Positions 43,461-52,923 of a stretch of 64,000 nt of DNA are shown one piece after another. A program made the position numbers and the translations under genes. The notes beneath the pieces are model-generated. The model was not told the DNA's origin, searched no databases, and saw nothing but the letters and a program-made list of their open reading frames with translations. Numbering within the stretch: position 1 is the stretch's first letter; each line of letters begins with the position of its first letter. The stretch is from positions 62,001 to 126,000 of the forward strand of contig NZ_JACIIX010000005.1 in NCBI RefSeq assembly GCF_014205675.1, read 5' to 3'. Source of the DNA: Novispirillum itersonii (lineage in GTDB: Bacteria; Pseudomonadota; Alphaproteobacteria; Rhodospirillales; Rhodospirillaceae).

Positions 43461-43958
43461 TTATCCGCCGCAGCATTTCTTGTATTTCTTCCCCGATCCG
43501 CAGGAACACGGGTCATTGCGGCCGGGGGCGGTGTTGCGCACCGTTTCCCCTTTCGGGTTCACCTCGCCACCGCTGACCTGCCAGCCCGCCTCCGGATCAC
43601 GCCGGAACTCCGCCCGTTCATGATGGATCCGTTTCTGCCCGTTCAGCCGGAAGCTGGCGACATACTCCACCGTCGCCGTTTCCGCCCCGGCGTCCCCGGT
43701 GCTGACCGCCCGCACCTCCAGCCCCAGCCAGTCGGCTTCCGTCGCGATCCGGGCCGTTTCCACCGGGTCAAAATCCACCCGGATTTCCGGCGTCATCGTC
43801 CGCAGTAGATGTGCCACATCGCCCCGGGTGAACGCCGTGTAGCGCGACCGCATCAGCGCCTCCGCCGTCGCGGCGGGCTGACCGGCCAGCAACGGGCCGC
43901 AGCACCCCTCCAGCAGCAGGCCGGAACCACAGGGACAGGACAGGGAAGAGTCAGACAT
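43461..43958 (-). CDS. YchJ-like SEC-C motif protein
   Basis: 165 aa from the ATG at 43958 (another at 43967). An N-terminal SEC-C-like zinc motif (CPCGSGLLLEGCCGPLL), the central YchJ domain (ALMRSRYTAFTRGDVAHLLR) and a C-terminal SEC-C motif (NDPCSCGSGKKYKKCCGG). The double metal-binding ends are typical of YchJ proteins; the function is uncertain. Confidence 0.88.
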   Translation of the reverse strand: MSDSSLSCPCGSGLLLEGCCGPLLAGQPAATAEALMRSRYTAFTRGDVAHLLRTMTPEIRVDFDPVETARIATEADWLGLEVRAVSTGDAGAETATVEYVASFRLNGQKRIHHERAEFRRDPEAGWQVSGGEVNPKGETVRNTAPGRNDPCSCGSGKKYKKCCGG

Positions 43959-44152
43959 GACGGGCAATCCATACGGTTACATGATGATTTCTTGATGGAC
44001 TAAACCCGATCCAGTCTGAACAGAAGATGACCGGCCATCGCCCGCCCTCACGCAGGGCCTTTGCCTGCCTGTCATAATCGGGTAGGGTCCGCCCGGATTA
44101 CGCCCTGCCCCCGCCCCGATTTTCGCACCGGTTTACAGTGGACCCCCGCCCG

Positions 44153-44530
44153 ATGACCCAGACCGCCGCCCCCAAGCTGCTGTTCCGCCTGATCCGCGCC
44201 GCCGACTGGCAGGCCGCCGCCGCCGCCGGGGCCTTTACCGGATCGGAGACGGACCGCGCCGACGGCTTCATCCACCTGTCCACCGCCGATCAGGTGGCCG
44301 GCACCGCCGCCCGCTGGTACCCCGGGCTGGATGACCTGATGGTGCTGACCGTCGACCGGGACGCCCTGAAAAGCCCGGTGAAGATGGAAGCCTCGACCAA
44401 GGGCAACCTGTACCCGCACCTGTACGGCCCGCTGCCGCTGGAAGCGGTGATGGCCGCCGATGCCGTGCCGCGCGATGCCGACGGGGATTACCGCTTCCCC
44501 GACGGGCTGGGCGTGGACGGATTTATTTAA
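44153..44530 (+). CDS. DUF952 family protein
   Basis: 125 aa from the ATG at 44153; an in-frame GTG at 44138 could add five residues. LLFRLIRAADWQAAAAAGAF and ADGFIHLSTADQVAGTAARW with YPHLYGPLPLEAV are the DUF952 hallmarks, a fold related to the glutathione-S-transferase-like or RNA 2'-phosphotransferase-like group. It lies 17 bases upstream of pyrD in the same direction, a frequent alphaproteobacterial pairing. Confidence 0.87.
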   Translation: MTQTAAPKLLFRLIRAADWQAAAAAGAFTGSETDRADGFIHLSTADQVAGTAARWYPGLDDLMVLTVDRDALKSPVKMEASTKGNLYPHLYGPLPLEAVMAADAVPRDADGDYRFPDGLGVDGFI

Positions 44531-44547
44531 GGAAGGAGGCAGCCGCC

Positions 44548-45618
44548 ATGTTCGATCCCTATCGCCTAGCCGGGCCGCTGCTGCGCCGCATGGACCCCGA
44601 AACCGCCCACCGCATGGGCCTGAAGGCCCTGAAGTGCGGACTGGCCGGGCGGGACCGCAGCCCCGCCGATCCGCGCCTTGCCGTCAGCCTGTGGGGCCGC
44701 AGCTTCGCCAATCCGGTCGGCCTCGCCGCCGGGTTTGATAAAAATGCCGAGGCCGCCGATGCCCTGCTCGGCCTTGGCTTCGGCTTTGTCGAGGTCGGCG
44801 GCGTCACCCCGCGCCCGCAGCCCGGCAACCCGCGCCCCCGGGTGTTCCGCCTGCCCGAAGACGGCGCGGTGATCAACCGCATGGGCTTCAACAACGATGG
44901 GCTGGATGTGGTGCGGGCCCGGCTGGCGGCGCGTGACCGCTCCGGCCCCGGCCTGCTGGGCGTCAACCTTGGTAAAAACAAGGATACCGAGGACGCCGCC
45001 AGCGATTACGAAAAGGGGGCCGCCGCCTTTGCGCCGCTGGCCGATTTTCTGGTCATCAACGTCTCCAGCCCCAACACCCCCGGCCTGCGGGCGTTGCAGG
45101 GGCGCGGCCCGCTGGTGGAAATCATCCAGCGCACCCATGCCGCCCTGCATAAAACCGGGGCCAGAACCCCGCTCCTGCTGAAGATCGCCCCCGACCTGAC
45201 CGCCGAGGACGAAGAGGACATCGCCGCCGTCGCCCTGTCGGAACACGCCGCCGGGCGGCTGGACGGGCTGGTGGTCTCCAACACCACCATCACCCGCCCG
45301 GACACCCTGAAGGGCACCAGCCGCCGCGAAACCGGCGGCCTGTCCGGCAGGCCGGTCTATGCCCTGTCCACCGCCCTGCTGGGCCGGATGGCCAAGCGCA
45401 CCGGCGGCAGCCTGCCGCTGATCGGGGTCGGCGGCATTGCCTCCGCCGCCGATGCCTACGCCAAAATCCGCGCCGGGGCGACGCTGGTGCAGCTTTACAC
45501 CGCGCTGATTTACGGCGGCCCGTCGCTGGTGCAGGAGATTAAATCCGGCCTGCTGACCCTGCTGGAGCGCGACGGCTTCGCCAGCATCGCCGACGCCGTC
45601 GGCGCCGATCACCGATAA
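44548..45618 (+). CDS. pyrD: Dihydroorotate dehydrogenase (quinone), class 2
   Basis: 356 aa. The N-terminal helix pair (MFDPYRLAGPLLRRMDPETA) typical of membrane-associated class 2 enzymes is present; LAAGFDKNAEAADALLGLGF and VEVGGVTPRPQPGNPRPRVF bind FMN; INRMGFNNDG, VNVSSPNTPGLRALQ (with the catalytic Ser) and LIGVGGI follow. Oxidises dihydroorotate with quinone in pyrimidine synthesis. GGAAGGAGG precedes the ATG. Confidence 0.96.
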   Translation: MFDPYRLAGPLLRRMDPETAHRMGLKALKCGLAGRDRSPADPRLAVSLWGRSFANPVGLAAGFDKNAEAADALLGLGFGFVEVGGVTPRPQPGNPRPRVFRLPEDGAVINRMGFNNDGLDVVRARLAARDRSGPGLLGVNLGKNKDTEDAASDYEKGAAAFAPLADFLVINVSSPNTPGLRALQGRGPLVEIIQRTHAALHKTGARTPLLLKIAPDLTAEDEEDIAAVALSEHAAGRLDGLVVSNTTITRPDTLKGTSRRETGGLSGRPVYALSTALLGRMAKRTGGSLPLIGVGGIASAADAYAKIRAGATLVQLYTALIYGGPSLVQEIKSGLLTLLERDGFASIADAVGADHR

Positions 45619-45637
45619 AGAGAAAGGGGCCTCTGCC

Positions 45638-46513
45638 ATGTCCGCCGTTCCGTTCCGGTCCCTGTCCGCCGTCCGCGACATTGCCGGGGACTATGACGCC
45701 TTTATTCTCGACCTGTGGGGGGTGATCCACGACGGCTTCGCCGCCTTCCCGCACTCCGCCGAAACCCTGCGCGCCCTGAAAGCGGCGGGCAAGAAGACCA
45801 TGCTGCTGTCCAACGCCCCGCGCCGCCCCGGCGTGCTGATCGACCATCTGGCCGGCATGGGCATCCCGCGGGACCTGTACGGCGCGGTGATGTCCTCCGG
45901 CGAGGCGATGCGGCTGGACCTGATCGCCCGCCGCGACCCCGCCTTCGCCGCGCTGGGGGACACCTGTTACCACATCGGGCCGGACCGCGACCTGTCGGTG
46001 TTCGATGATGTGCCGGTGCGCCGCGTGGCGCTGGAAGACGCCGCCTTCATCGTCAACACCGGCCCGACCGAGCTGACGCACGGGCTGGACCTGTACCGCG
46101 ACATCCTCGCCGCCGGGGCCACCCGCAATCTGCCGATGATCTGCGCCAACCCCGACAAGCTGGTGATCCGGCAGGGGCAGCCGGTGATGTGCGCCGGGGC
46201 GATGGCCGACGAATACATCCGCCTCGGTGGCACCGTCATCAACCGCGGCAAGCCGGATGCGGCGGTGTACCACACCTGCCTCTCCGTGCTGGGGGTTGAT
46301 CCGGCCCGGGTCTGCGTGGTCGGGGATTCGCTGGAAACCGACGTGCAGGGCGCCGCCAATGCCGGGCTGGACTGCCTGTTCGTCACCGGTGGCATCCATG
46401 CCGCCACGCTGGGCTGCTCCTACGGTGTTTCCGCCGATCCGGCCAAGGTGCAGGCCCTGCTGGACCGCGAAAACCTCTCCGTCACCGCCACCGTCGGCGG
46501 CTTTATCTGGTAA
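45638..46513 (+). CDS. TIGR01459-type HAD superfamily (class IIA) hydrolase
   Basis: 291 aa. ILDLWGVIHDGF holds the nucleophile Asp of HAD motif I in the DLWGV variant of this subfamily, MLLSNAPRRPGVL is motif II, NRGKPDAAVYHTCL carries the motif III Lys and VCVVGDSLETDVQGAANAGL motif IV. Probably a sugar- or nucleotide-phosphate phosphatase; substrate unknown. Starts 19 bases after pyrD, so co-transcription is likely. Confidence 0.9.
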   Translation: MSAVPFRSLSAVRDIAGDYDAFILDLWGVIHDGFAAFPHSAETLRALKAAGKKTMLLSNAPRRPGVLIDHLAGMGIPRDLYGAVMSSGEAMRLDLIARRDPAFAALGDTCYHIGPDRDLSVFDDVPVRRVALEDAAFIVNTGPTELTHGLDLYRDILAAGATRNLPMICANPDKLVIRQGQPVMCAGAMADEYIRLGGTVINRGKPDAAVYHTCLSVLGVDPARVCVVGDSLETDVQGAANAGLDCLFVTGGIHAATLGCSYGVSADPAKVQALLDRENLSVTATVGGFIW

Positions 46514-46802
46514 GTGTGATAGAAGGGGGCGGGCACAGGGAACAACTGACGGGCGGCTGCCCGTACCTGCCTGGAGGCAGAAGCCTCCAGACCTCCCCTT
46601 TGTTTTTTATGACAGAACGAAAAGGGGTCTGGGGAGATCCTCCCCAGAGTGGGTTCGGGCGAGTGCCCGATGGAAAGGTTTGGGTTCGGGCGAGTGCCCG
46701 ATGAAAAGGTCTGGGTTCGGGGGTCCCCCTCCTCCCACTCCTTCGTAATGATGGTAAAACCGGGGCCAGACCGCGCCCCCACCCCGCAGGGAGACCGGAC
46801 GC
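46514..46802. repeat. Dispersed repeat with terminator and tandem units
   Basis: CTGGAGGC-agaa-GCCTCCAG (46571-46590) followed by a T-rich tract (46600-46608) can terminate the pyrD-HAD transcript. Then comes AAAAGGGGTCTGGGG...CCCCAGAGTGGGTTCGGGCG, and the unit GGGTTCGGGCGAGTGCCCGA with spacer is repeated in tandem (about 46650-46712). Related blocks are at 41424 and 50459. No gene. Confidence 0.7.
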
Positions 46803-47828
46803 ATGCTGACCTATCCGTGGACCGACAACCCGGCGGCGGGCACGCTGATTCCCGTGGCCCCCGGCGTTTCGTGGCTGCGGATGCCGCTGCCCTTCGCGCT
46901 GGACCACATCAACCTGTGGGTGGTGGAAGACGGCGACGGCGTCGCCCTGATCGACACCGGCGTTGCCACCCCCGACACCCGCGCCCTGTGGGAAAGCCTG
47001 TTTACCGGGCCGCTGGCCGGGCGCAGCGTGACGCGGGTGTTCTGCACCCACTTCCACCCCGACCACATGGGGCTGGCCGGGTGGCTGTGCGACCGCTTCG
47101 GCTGTGAACTGTGGGCGACGCTGGGGGAATGGACCTTCGGCATGATGCTGTCGCTGGACCAAACCCCGGAGTTCACCGAACGGCAGGTGGATTTCTACCG
47201 CCCGCTGGGCTTCACGCCCGACCAGCTGGAAAAGGTGCGGGCACGGCGCAACCCCTACGCCCCGCGTGTGGCCGCCCTGCCCCGCCGCATCAGCCGCCTG
47301 ACCGATGACCAGACCCTGTGGATCGGCGAAAACCTGTGGCAGGTGATCGTCGGGCGCGGCCACTCGCCGGAACACGCCTGCCTGTACTGCCCGGCGCTGG
47401 ATGTGCTGATCTCCGGCGATCAGGTGCTGCCGCGCATCAGCCCCAACATCAGCGTCTGGCCGCAGGAACCCGACGCCGACCCGCTGGCCCTGTTCACCGA
47501 AAGCCTGCGGATCCTGCGCCATCAGGTGCCGGACTCCGCGCTGGTGCTGCCCAGCCACGGGCGGCCCTTCCACGGCCTGCACGCCCGCATTGACGACCTG
47601 CTGGCCCACCACGCCGACCGCCTGCACGTCTGCGAAGAGGCCTGTGCCGACCGCCCGCACACGGCGATGGAGCTGGTGCCGGTGCTGTTCAACCGGGCGC
47701 TGGACGACCACCAGACCTACTTCGCCCTCGGCGAAGTGCTGGCGCACCTGCACTTCCTGATCGGACAGGACCGCATCGACCGCCTGACCGCCGAAGACGG
47801 CACCTACCGCTATTACGCGGTGCGGTGA
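46803..47828 (+). CDS. MBL-fold metallo-hydrolase
   Basis: 341 aa. Metal site THFHPDHMGLAGWL (near 81-94), VEDGDGVALIDTGVA before it, a third histidine in GRGHSPEHACLYCPALDVLI, SGDQVLPRISPN with the bridging Asp and LPSHGRPFHGLHARI with the last His. A C-terminal winged-helix-like segment (EVLAHLHFLIGQDRIDRL) resembles the LACTB2-like group. Likely a thioesterase or lactone/phosphodiester hydrolase. Confidence 0.88.
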   Translation: MLTYPWTDNPAAGTLIPVAPGVSWLRMPLPFALDHINLWVVEDGDGVALIDTGVATPDTRALWESLFTGPLAGRSVTRVFCTHFHPDHMGLAGWLCDRFGCELWATLGEWTFGMMLSLDQTPEFTERQVDFYRPLGFTPDQLEKVRARRNPYAPRVAALPRRISRLTDDQTLWIGENLWQVIVGRGHSPEHACLYCPALDVLISGDQVLPRISPNISVWPQEPDADPLALFTESLRILRHQVPDSALVLPSHGRPFHGLHARIDDLLAHHADRLHVCEEACADRPHTAMELVPVLFNRALDDHQTYFALGEVLAHLHFLIGQDRIDRLTAEDGTYRYYAVR

Positions 47829-47905
47829 GGGGACGAGGGGAGGATTAAGGCAGGGTCTGCCTCCTTCCCCTCGGATAATCCGGGATTCAGTGAGGACCGG
47901 CCGGA

Positions 47906-49375
47906 ATGATGCAACACCTTGATACCGCCGATAAAGTGCGCCGCGAGGTTGCCCCACGCACCGCCCAAAAGCATAAGTCCGCGCTGGGGCAGTTCATGAC
48001 GCCTGCGAGCATCGCCCGCTTCATGGCGGGTATGTTCCCCCCCAGTTCTCTCGGCACCTGCCGCCTGTTGGATCCGGGGGCGGGTGTCGGCGCCCTTTCC
48101 TGCGCCTTTCTGGACCGCTGGATGGCCGGAGACTTCAGCTTCGAGACCGTACAGGCAACAGCCTATGAGGTGGACGGGGCGTTGCAGGAGCACCTCAAGC
48201 AACATCTTGGGGCCTACAGCACGGTTCAGGCAGACATTATTTCAGGGGATTATATCGAACTGGCAACCGCCGCGCCTTTGCAGGCCGCAGGCTACACCCA
48301 CGCCATTCTCAATCCACCCTACAAAAAGATCAGCAGCAGGTCAGCCCACCGGCTGGCGCTGCGGTCTGTCGGGATTGAAACAGTCAACCTGTATTCGGCC
48401 TTCGTCGCCCTGGCTGTGGCACAGGCCGGACCGGGCGGCCAGATCGTGGCAATCATCCCCCGCAGCTTCTGTAATGGCCCGTACTATCGCCCGTTCCGCG
48501 ATTTCATCTTTCAGCGTGCCGCCATCTGCCACATGCACCTCTTCGCGTCACGCAATAAAGCCTTCAAGGACGATAACGTCCTTCAGGAAAATATCATCAT
48601 CCGCCTTGAACGTGGTGGCCGACAGGGGCCGGTAACGATCACCACATCGACAGACGACAGCTTCACCGACCTTACGACCAGCGAACACCCCTTCGACCGG
48701 ATCGTAGTGCCGGATGACCCCGAACGGTTCATCCACGTGCCCACCACAACTGAGAAAAGCGCCATTGAGCTCTCGCCCGCCGTGCGGTACTCGCTGGCTG
48801 AGCTTGGCCTCAAAGTCTCCACCGGGCCTGTGGTGGACTTCCGGCTGAAAGACCATCTTCGTGCCATGCCTGAAGAGGGGACGGTGCCACTGATTTACCC
48901 CGGACACCTGCGCGGTACCGGGGCCCTATGGCCGCTGCCCGGACTGAAAAAGCCAAATGCAATCATGCGCAACGCCGAGACCGAAAAGTGGCTTTATCCG
49001 AATGGCTTTTATTGTGTGGTAAAGCGTTTTTCATCAAAGGAGGAGAAGCGCCGCATCGTCGCAAGCGTGATTGATCCTTCGGCCTTTGGCGGCTGCACCG
49101 CTCTGGGCTTTGAAAATCACATGAACCTCTTTCACGAGAACAAGGGCGGCTTGCCAGAACCTCTGGCCCGGGGACTGTCTATTTTCCTGAACTCCACCGC
49201 CGTGGACGAAAATTTCCGCCGCTTCAACGGCCATACGCAGGTCAACGCAACCGACCTCAAGCTGATGAAATACCCGGGCCGCGAAGCACTGATCGACCTG
49301 GGTGTCTGGGCCAGACAGTACAGCACAATCACGCAGGAAATGATTGATGTGCAACTCGGAAAGCTGACAGCATGA
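47906..49375 (+). CDS. Type II N6-adenine DNA methyltransferase
   Basis: 489 aa. SAM-binding motif I (LLDPGAGVGALSCAF, near 53-67) after GQFMTPASIARFMAGMF, and the catalytic motif IV NPPYKKI near 137-143, the order of gamma-class N6-adenine enzymes. The C-terminal half is the target-recognition region. Its stop overlaps the restriction gene start (ATGA), so this is the modification partner of the BsuBI/PstI-type nuclease; CTGCAG or a related hexamer would be the expected site. Confidence 0.92.
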   Translation: MMQHLDTADKVRREVAPRTAQKHKSALGQFMTPASIARFMAGMFPPSSLGTCRLLDPGAGVGALSCAFLDRWMAGDFSFETVQATAYEVDGALQEHLKQHLGAYSTVQADIISGDYIELATAAPLQAAGYTHAILNPPYKKISSRSAHRLALRSVGIETVNLYSAFVALAVAQAGPGGQIVAIIPRSFCNGPYYRPFRDFIFQRAAICHMHLFASRNKAFKDDNVLQENIIIRLERGGRQGPVTITTSTDDSFTDLTTSEHPFDRIVVPDDPERFIHVPTTTEKSAIELSPAVRYSLAELGLKVSTGPVVDFRLKDHLRAMPEEGTVPLIYPGHLRGTGALWPLPGLKKPNAIMRNAETEKWLYPNGFYCVVKRFSSKEEKRRIVASVIDPSAFGGCTALGFENHMNLFHENKGGLPEPLARGLSIFLNSTAVDENFRRFNGHTQVNATDLKLMKYPGREALIDLGVWARQYSTITQEMIDVQLGKLTA

Positions 49376-50331
49376 CCGACAGAAAAACCGAATACATCGA
49401 CGCTGCCCAGCACATCATCGTTTCTTTGGGCCTCCCCCGGGCACAACAGAACGAGCGATCCGCCCTGGCCCTGCTGGCCCTGCTGAATCTCACACCGGGC
49501 AAACCATGGACTGCGGCAGAAACCCCACTTATCGGCATCACACCGATCATGGACTGGGCACGCGAGCACTATGGTAAAGATTACGCGCCAAATACCCGCG
49601 AGACATTCCGCCGCCAGACCATGCACCAGTTCTGCGATGCCGGACTGGCCCTTTATAACCCGGATCAGCCAGACCGCCCGGTGAACAGCCCGAAGGCGGT
49701 CTATCAGATTGAACCCGCCGCCCTCAAGCTTCTGCGGTGTTTCGGGACCGATCAATGGCAGGACACCCTTGCCGCCTATCTGGCCGCACGGGAAACCCTG
49801 ATTGCCAGATATGCGAAAGAGCGCGAGCAAAACCGCGTCCCGGTCAAAGTCGCACCGGGGACGGAAATCACTCTCAGCCCCGGCGAACACAGCGAACTTA
49901 TCCGGGCCATTATCGAGGACTTCGCCCCCCGCTTTGCACCGGGGAGCGTCCTGGTCTATGCCGGTGACACCGGCGACAAGTGGGGCTATTTCGACGCCGC
50001 CCTGCTGGCCGAACTCGGTATCCGTATAGACACACACGGCAAGATGCCGGATGTCGTCTTACACTTTACGCAAAAGAACTGGCTGCTTCTGGTCGAGTCC
50101 GTCACCAGTCACGGCCCGGTCGATGGGAAACGCCACGCCGAACTGGCAAAGCTCTTTGCCGGTTCCAAGGCCGGGCTGGTCTATGTAACAGCTTTCCCCA
50201 ACCGTTCCATCATGGGCCGCTATCTTGGCGAAATCGCGTGGGAGACGGAAGTGTGGGTGGCCGATGCACCGTCACACCTGATCCACTTCAACGGCGTGCG
50301 CTTCCTTGGCCCATACCCGGCTGAGAACTGA
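49372..50331 (+). CDS. BsuBI/PstI-family restriction endonuclease
   Basis: 319 aa. An N-terminal HTH-like part (LALLALLNLTPGKPW, NTRETFRRQTMHQFCDAG) and the nuclease core VYAGDTGDKWGYFDAALLAE, MPDVVLHFTQKNWLLLVESV and HGPVDGKRHAELAKLF are characteristic of the BsuBI/PstI family (Asp and Glu catalytic residues in PDVV...LLVE). Four-base overlap with the methyltransferase gene, methyltransferase first. Confidence 0.93.
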   Translation: MTDRKTEYIDAAQHIIVSLGLPRAQQNERSALALLALLNLTPGKPWTAAETPLIGITPIMDWAREHYGKDYAPNTRETFRRQTMHQFCDAGLALYNPDQPDRPVNSPKAVYQIEPAALKLLRCFGTDQWQDTLAAYLAARETLIARYAKEREQNRVPVKVAPGTEITLSPGEHSELIRAIIEDFAPRFAPGSVLVYAGDTGDKWGYFDAALLAELGIRIDTHGKMPDVVLHFTQKNWLLLVESVTSHGPVDGKRHAELAKLFAGSKAGLVYVTAFPNRSIMGRYLGEIAWETEVWVADAPSHLIHFNGVRFLGPYPAEN

Positions 50332-50458
50332 GAATCTGATAGACATATAACTTCAGTCGCAAAGATCGCTTTATGAATAGGCGAGAAGTCCAATAAAACT
50401 CCCGGGGCCGGGCCACCGTCTTGAAACAAGCCCACCCCTTTGGTGTTCTTAACAAACC

Positions 50459-50512
50459 GAAAAGGGGTTTGGGGCCAATGGCCCCAAGCGGGTCCGGACG
50501 GCAGCCCGGGGG
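50459..50512. repeat. Dispersed intergenic repeat, copy after the RM genes
   Basis: AAAAGGGGTTTGGGG-ccaatg-GCCCCAAGCGGGTCCGGACG and GCAGCCCG, the closest relative of the copy at 41424. It lies between the convergent restriction gene and HD-GYP gene; the rest of 50332-50556 holds nothing recognisable. Confidence 0.65.
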
Positions 50513-50556
50513 GACACCGCCGACCGGCACCCCCTTCTCCGCCGTCCGGCCCGCGC

Positions 50557-52923
50557 TTACCCCACCGGGGCAGCTTCCGGGGCGGTGATGTACTTGCTGA
50601 TATCCACCTCGTCCATCTGCTCCGGCAGCAGGAAGCGTTCGGCATAGGTGCGGTAGACGCCGGAGGTCAGGAACAGGTCGAACAGGTCGCCGTCGATGTG
50701 CTTGTCCTTCTTGAAGAACGACAGGATCTTCACCGATTCCGACAGACTCTTGGCCTTTTTGTACGGGCGGTCGGAGGCGGTCAGTGCCTCGAAGATATCG
50801 GCGATCGCCATGATGCGGGCCGGGATTGACAGGCTGTCGGCATCCAGCTTGCGCGGATAGCCGGTGCCGATCATGGTTTCGTGGTGGGTTCCGGCGTATT
50901 CCGGCACGCGCTTCAGATGCTTGGGGAACGGCAGACCTTCCAGCATGGCGATGGTCTGCATGATGTGTTCGTTGATCTTGAAGCGCTCTTCCTCCGACAG
51001 CGTACCCCGGCTGACCGACAGGTTGTAGACTTCGCCGAAGTTATACAGCGCCTCGGGGATTTTGGTCTGGAAGCCGAGATCCTTGTAGCGTTCCAGCCCG
51101 CCCGGCGGGCGCGGAATGATGTGCCACGGCTTGTCGTCCAGCAGCTTTTCCTGCACCGGCAGCGCCGGGGCTTCGGCCGGGAAACGCTTCAGTTCCTCAT
51201 GCGACAGGCCGAGGCGGTCATCCAGCGTGCGGGTCCATTCCTGAGCGCCGATCTGCTTCAGGCGTTCCACCTTGTCCGGGGCCATAAACTCGCCGCCGAC
51301 GTTACATTCGGCGAGGAAGGCGAAGTCCTCGCGCAGCTGGGCCTGCCGTTCTTCCAGCCGGGCGCGCAGGGCCGGTTCGTCCTCCTGCCCGGCGATCAGG
51401 CCGCGCAGGTAGTCGATCATCGCGTCACGCAGCAGCACCTCGAAGCGGGTCCGCACCTCGTGGATACGGTTGTAGATGGTTTCCAGCTTGGTGGCCTTAT
51501 CGACCACGTATTCCGGCGTCACCACCTTGCCGCAGTCGTGCAGCCACGCCCCGATCTTGAATTCGCGCCATTCTTCCTCAGTCCGGAAGGCGAAGTCGGC
51601 CAGCGGGCCGCTGCTGACCTTCCCGGCTTCCTCGGCCAGCATCAGCGCCAGTTCCGGCACCCGTTCGCAGTGGCCGCCGGTATAGGGCGACTTGGCGTCG
51701 ATGGCCCCGGCGATGATCTTGATCATCGAGTCCATCAACTCTTCCTGCGCATCCAGAAGCTGGCGGTTATACAGGGCGGTGGCCGCCTGTGCCGCCAGCG
51801 CTTCGACAAAGCTCTGGATATCCGGGTCGAAGGGGATGATGTCGCCGGTGCCCGGCACCCGGGCATTGATCAGCTGCAACGCCCCGATCACCTCGCCGCC
51901 GCGCGGCTTCAGCGGCACGGTCAGGAACGACTGTGACCGGTAGCCGTTGCGCTGGTCAAACACCTTGGTCCCGGAGAAGTCAAACTGTGCCGAATCATAG
52001 GCATCAACGATGTTGACGGTCTTTTCGGTGTTGACGCAGTAGCTGACCACGTTGTTGTGGTTCGGCTTGCCCGCCGCATCGCGCAGCGGCACCGCCGGAA
52101 TCTCCGGCAGATCCCCCGAGGCCCCGCCGACCGCCACCTTCAGGGTGTCGTTGCGCAGGATCTGGAAGCGCAGGGTTTCGTCTTCGGTGCGGATGTACAG
52201 GGTGCCGCCGTCGGCGTTTGTCAGGTCCTTCGCCCCCATCAGGATCTTTTCCATCAGGGTGTTGCTGTCCTTTTCCGCCGACAGGCCGATGCCCAGCCGC
52301 ACCAGCTTTTCCAGCTTGCTCTGCGCCAGTTCCAGCGCATTGGCCTTGCTGGCCAGCGATCCTTTCATCGACTCAAAGGCACCGGCCAGCGCATCGAATT
52401 CGATGATCATCGAATCCTTGGGGCTGGAGCCGGAGAAATCAAAACCCTGCACCCGCTGCGCTTCAGCAGCCAAAGCCCGGACGGTGGAGGCCAGACGGCC
52501 GGAGGCAATCACCGCCACCGGCAGGATGATCAGCATCACCACCGCGATCAGCAGCAGCGTGCGGTGCTGCATGGTGCGGATATGGCCGGTGAAGTCCTCA
52601 AACGGGGCCACCACGGCAATGCTCAGGGACTGACCGCCGGGGGCTTTCCAGTCGCTGATATGGGTCATCATCGCGGTGCCGCCGACATCCAGATGATGCA
52701 TGCGCGGCCCCTGACCGGACGCCAGAACCGCCCCCAAGGCCGCCCCCAGCGGGACCGGGGCGGTTTCCAGTGCCGACAGCGGCGGCAGGCTGCCGAGCAG
52801 GCCGCTGCCCGCCGCCAGCACCTTACGCTGGCCGTCCAGCACCACCACCCCGCCATTGGCGGAAATCTTCTGACCGCTGATAAACTCCGCCAGCCCGGCG
52901 AGGGTGATATCCACCCCGACCAC
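50557..52923 (-). CDS. HD-GYP phosphodiesterase with GAF domain, N-terminally truncated
   Basis: 788 aa if a GTG at 52923 is used. A residual Cache-like segment (1-120), one membrane helix (LLLIAVVMLIILPVAVIASG) and HAMP, a GAF domain (about 215-395: LTNADGGTLYIRTEDETL, SFLTVPLKPRGGEVIGALQL) and an HD-GYP output: HDCGKVVTPEYVVDK and THHETMIGTGYPRKLDADSL, followed by IMAIADIFEALTASDRPYKK. The metal and GYP residues needed to hydrolyse c-di-GMP are there. The true start (53015) with the first membrane helix is out of frame, so the sensor part is broken. Confidence 0.8.
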   Translation of the reverse strand: MVGVDITLAGLAEFISGQKISANGGVVVLDGQRKVLAAGSGLLGSLPPLSALETAPVPLGAALGAVLASGQGPRMHHLDVGGTAMMTHISDWKAPGGQSLSIAVVAPFEDFTGHIRTMQHRTLLLIAVVMLIILPVAVIASGRLASTVRALAAEAQRVQGFDFSGSSPKDSMIIEFDALAGAFESMKGSLASKANALELAQSKLEKLVRLGIGLSAEKDSNTLMEKILMGAKDLTNADGGTLYIRTEDETLRFQILRNDTLKVAVGGASGDLPEIPAVPLRDAAGKPNHNNVVSYCVNTEKTVNIVDAYDSAQFDFSGTKVFDQRNGYRSQSFLTVPLKPRGGEVIGALQLINARVPGTGDIIPFDPDIQSFVEALAAQAATALYNRQLLDAQEELMDSMIKIIAGAIDAKSPYTGGHCERVPELALMLAEEAGKVSSGPLADFAFRTEEEWREFKIGAWLHDCGKVVTPEYVVDKATKLETIYNRIHEVRTRFEVLLRDAMIDYLRGLIAGQEDEPALRARLEERQAQLREDFAFLAECNVGGEFMAPDKVERLKQIGAQEWTRTLDDRLGLSHEELKRFPAEAPALPVQEKLLDDKPWHIIPRPPGGLERYKDLGFQTKIPEALYNFGEVYNLSVSRGTLSEEERFKINEHIMQTIAMLEGLPFPKHLKRVPEYAGTHHETMIGTGYPRKLDADSLSIPARIMAIADIFEALTASDRPYKKAKSLSESVKILSFFKKDKHIDGDLFDLFLTSGVYRTYAERFLLPEQMDEVDISKYITAPEAAPVG

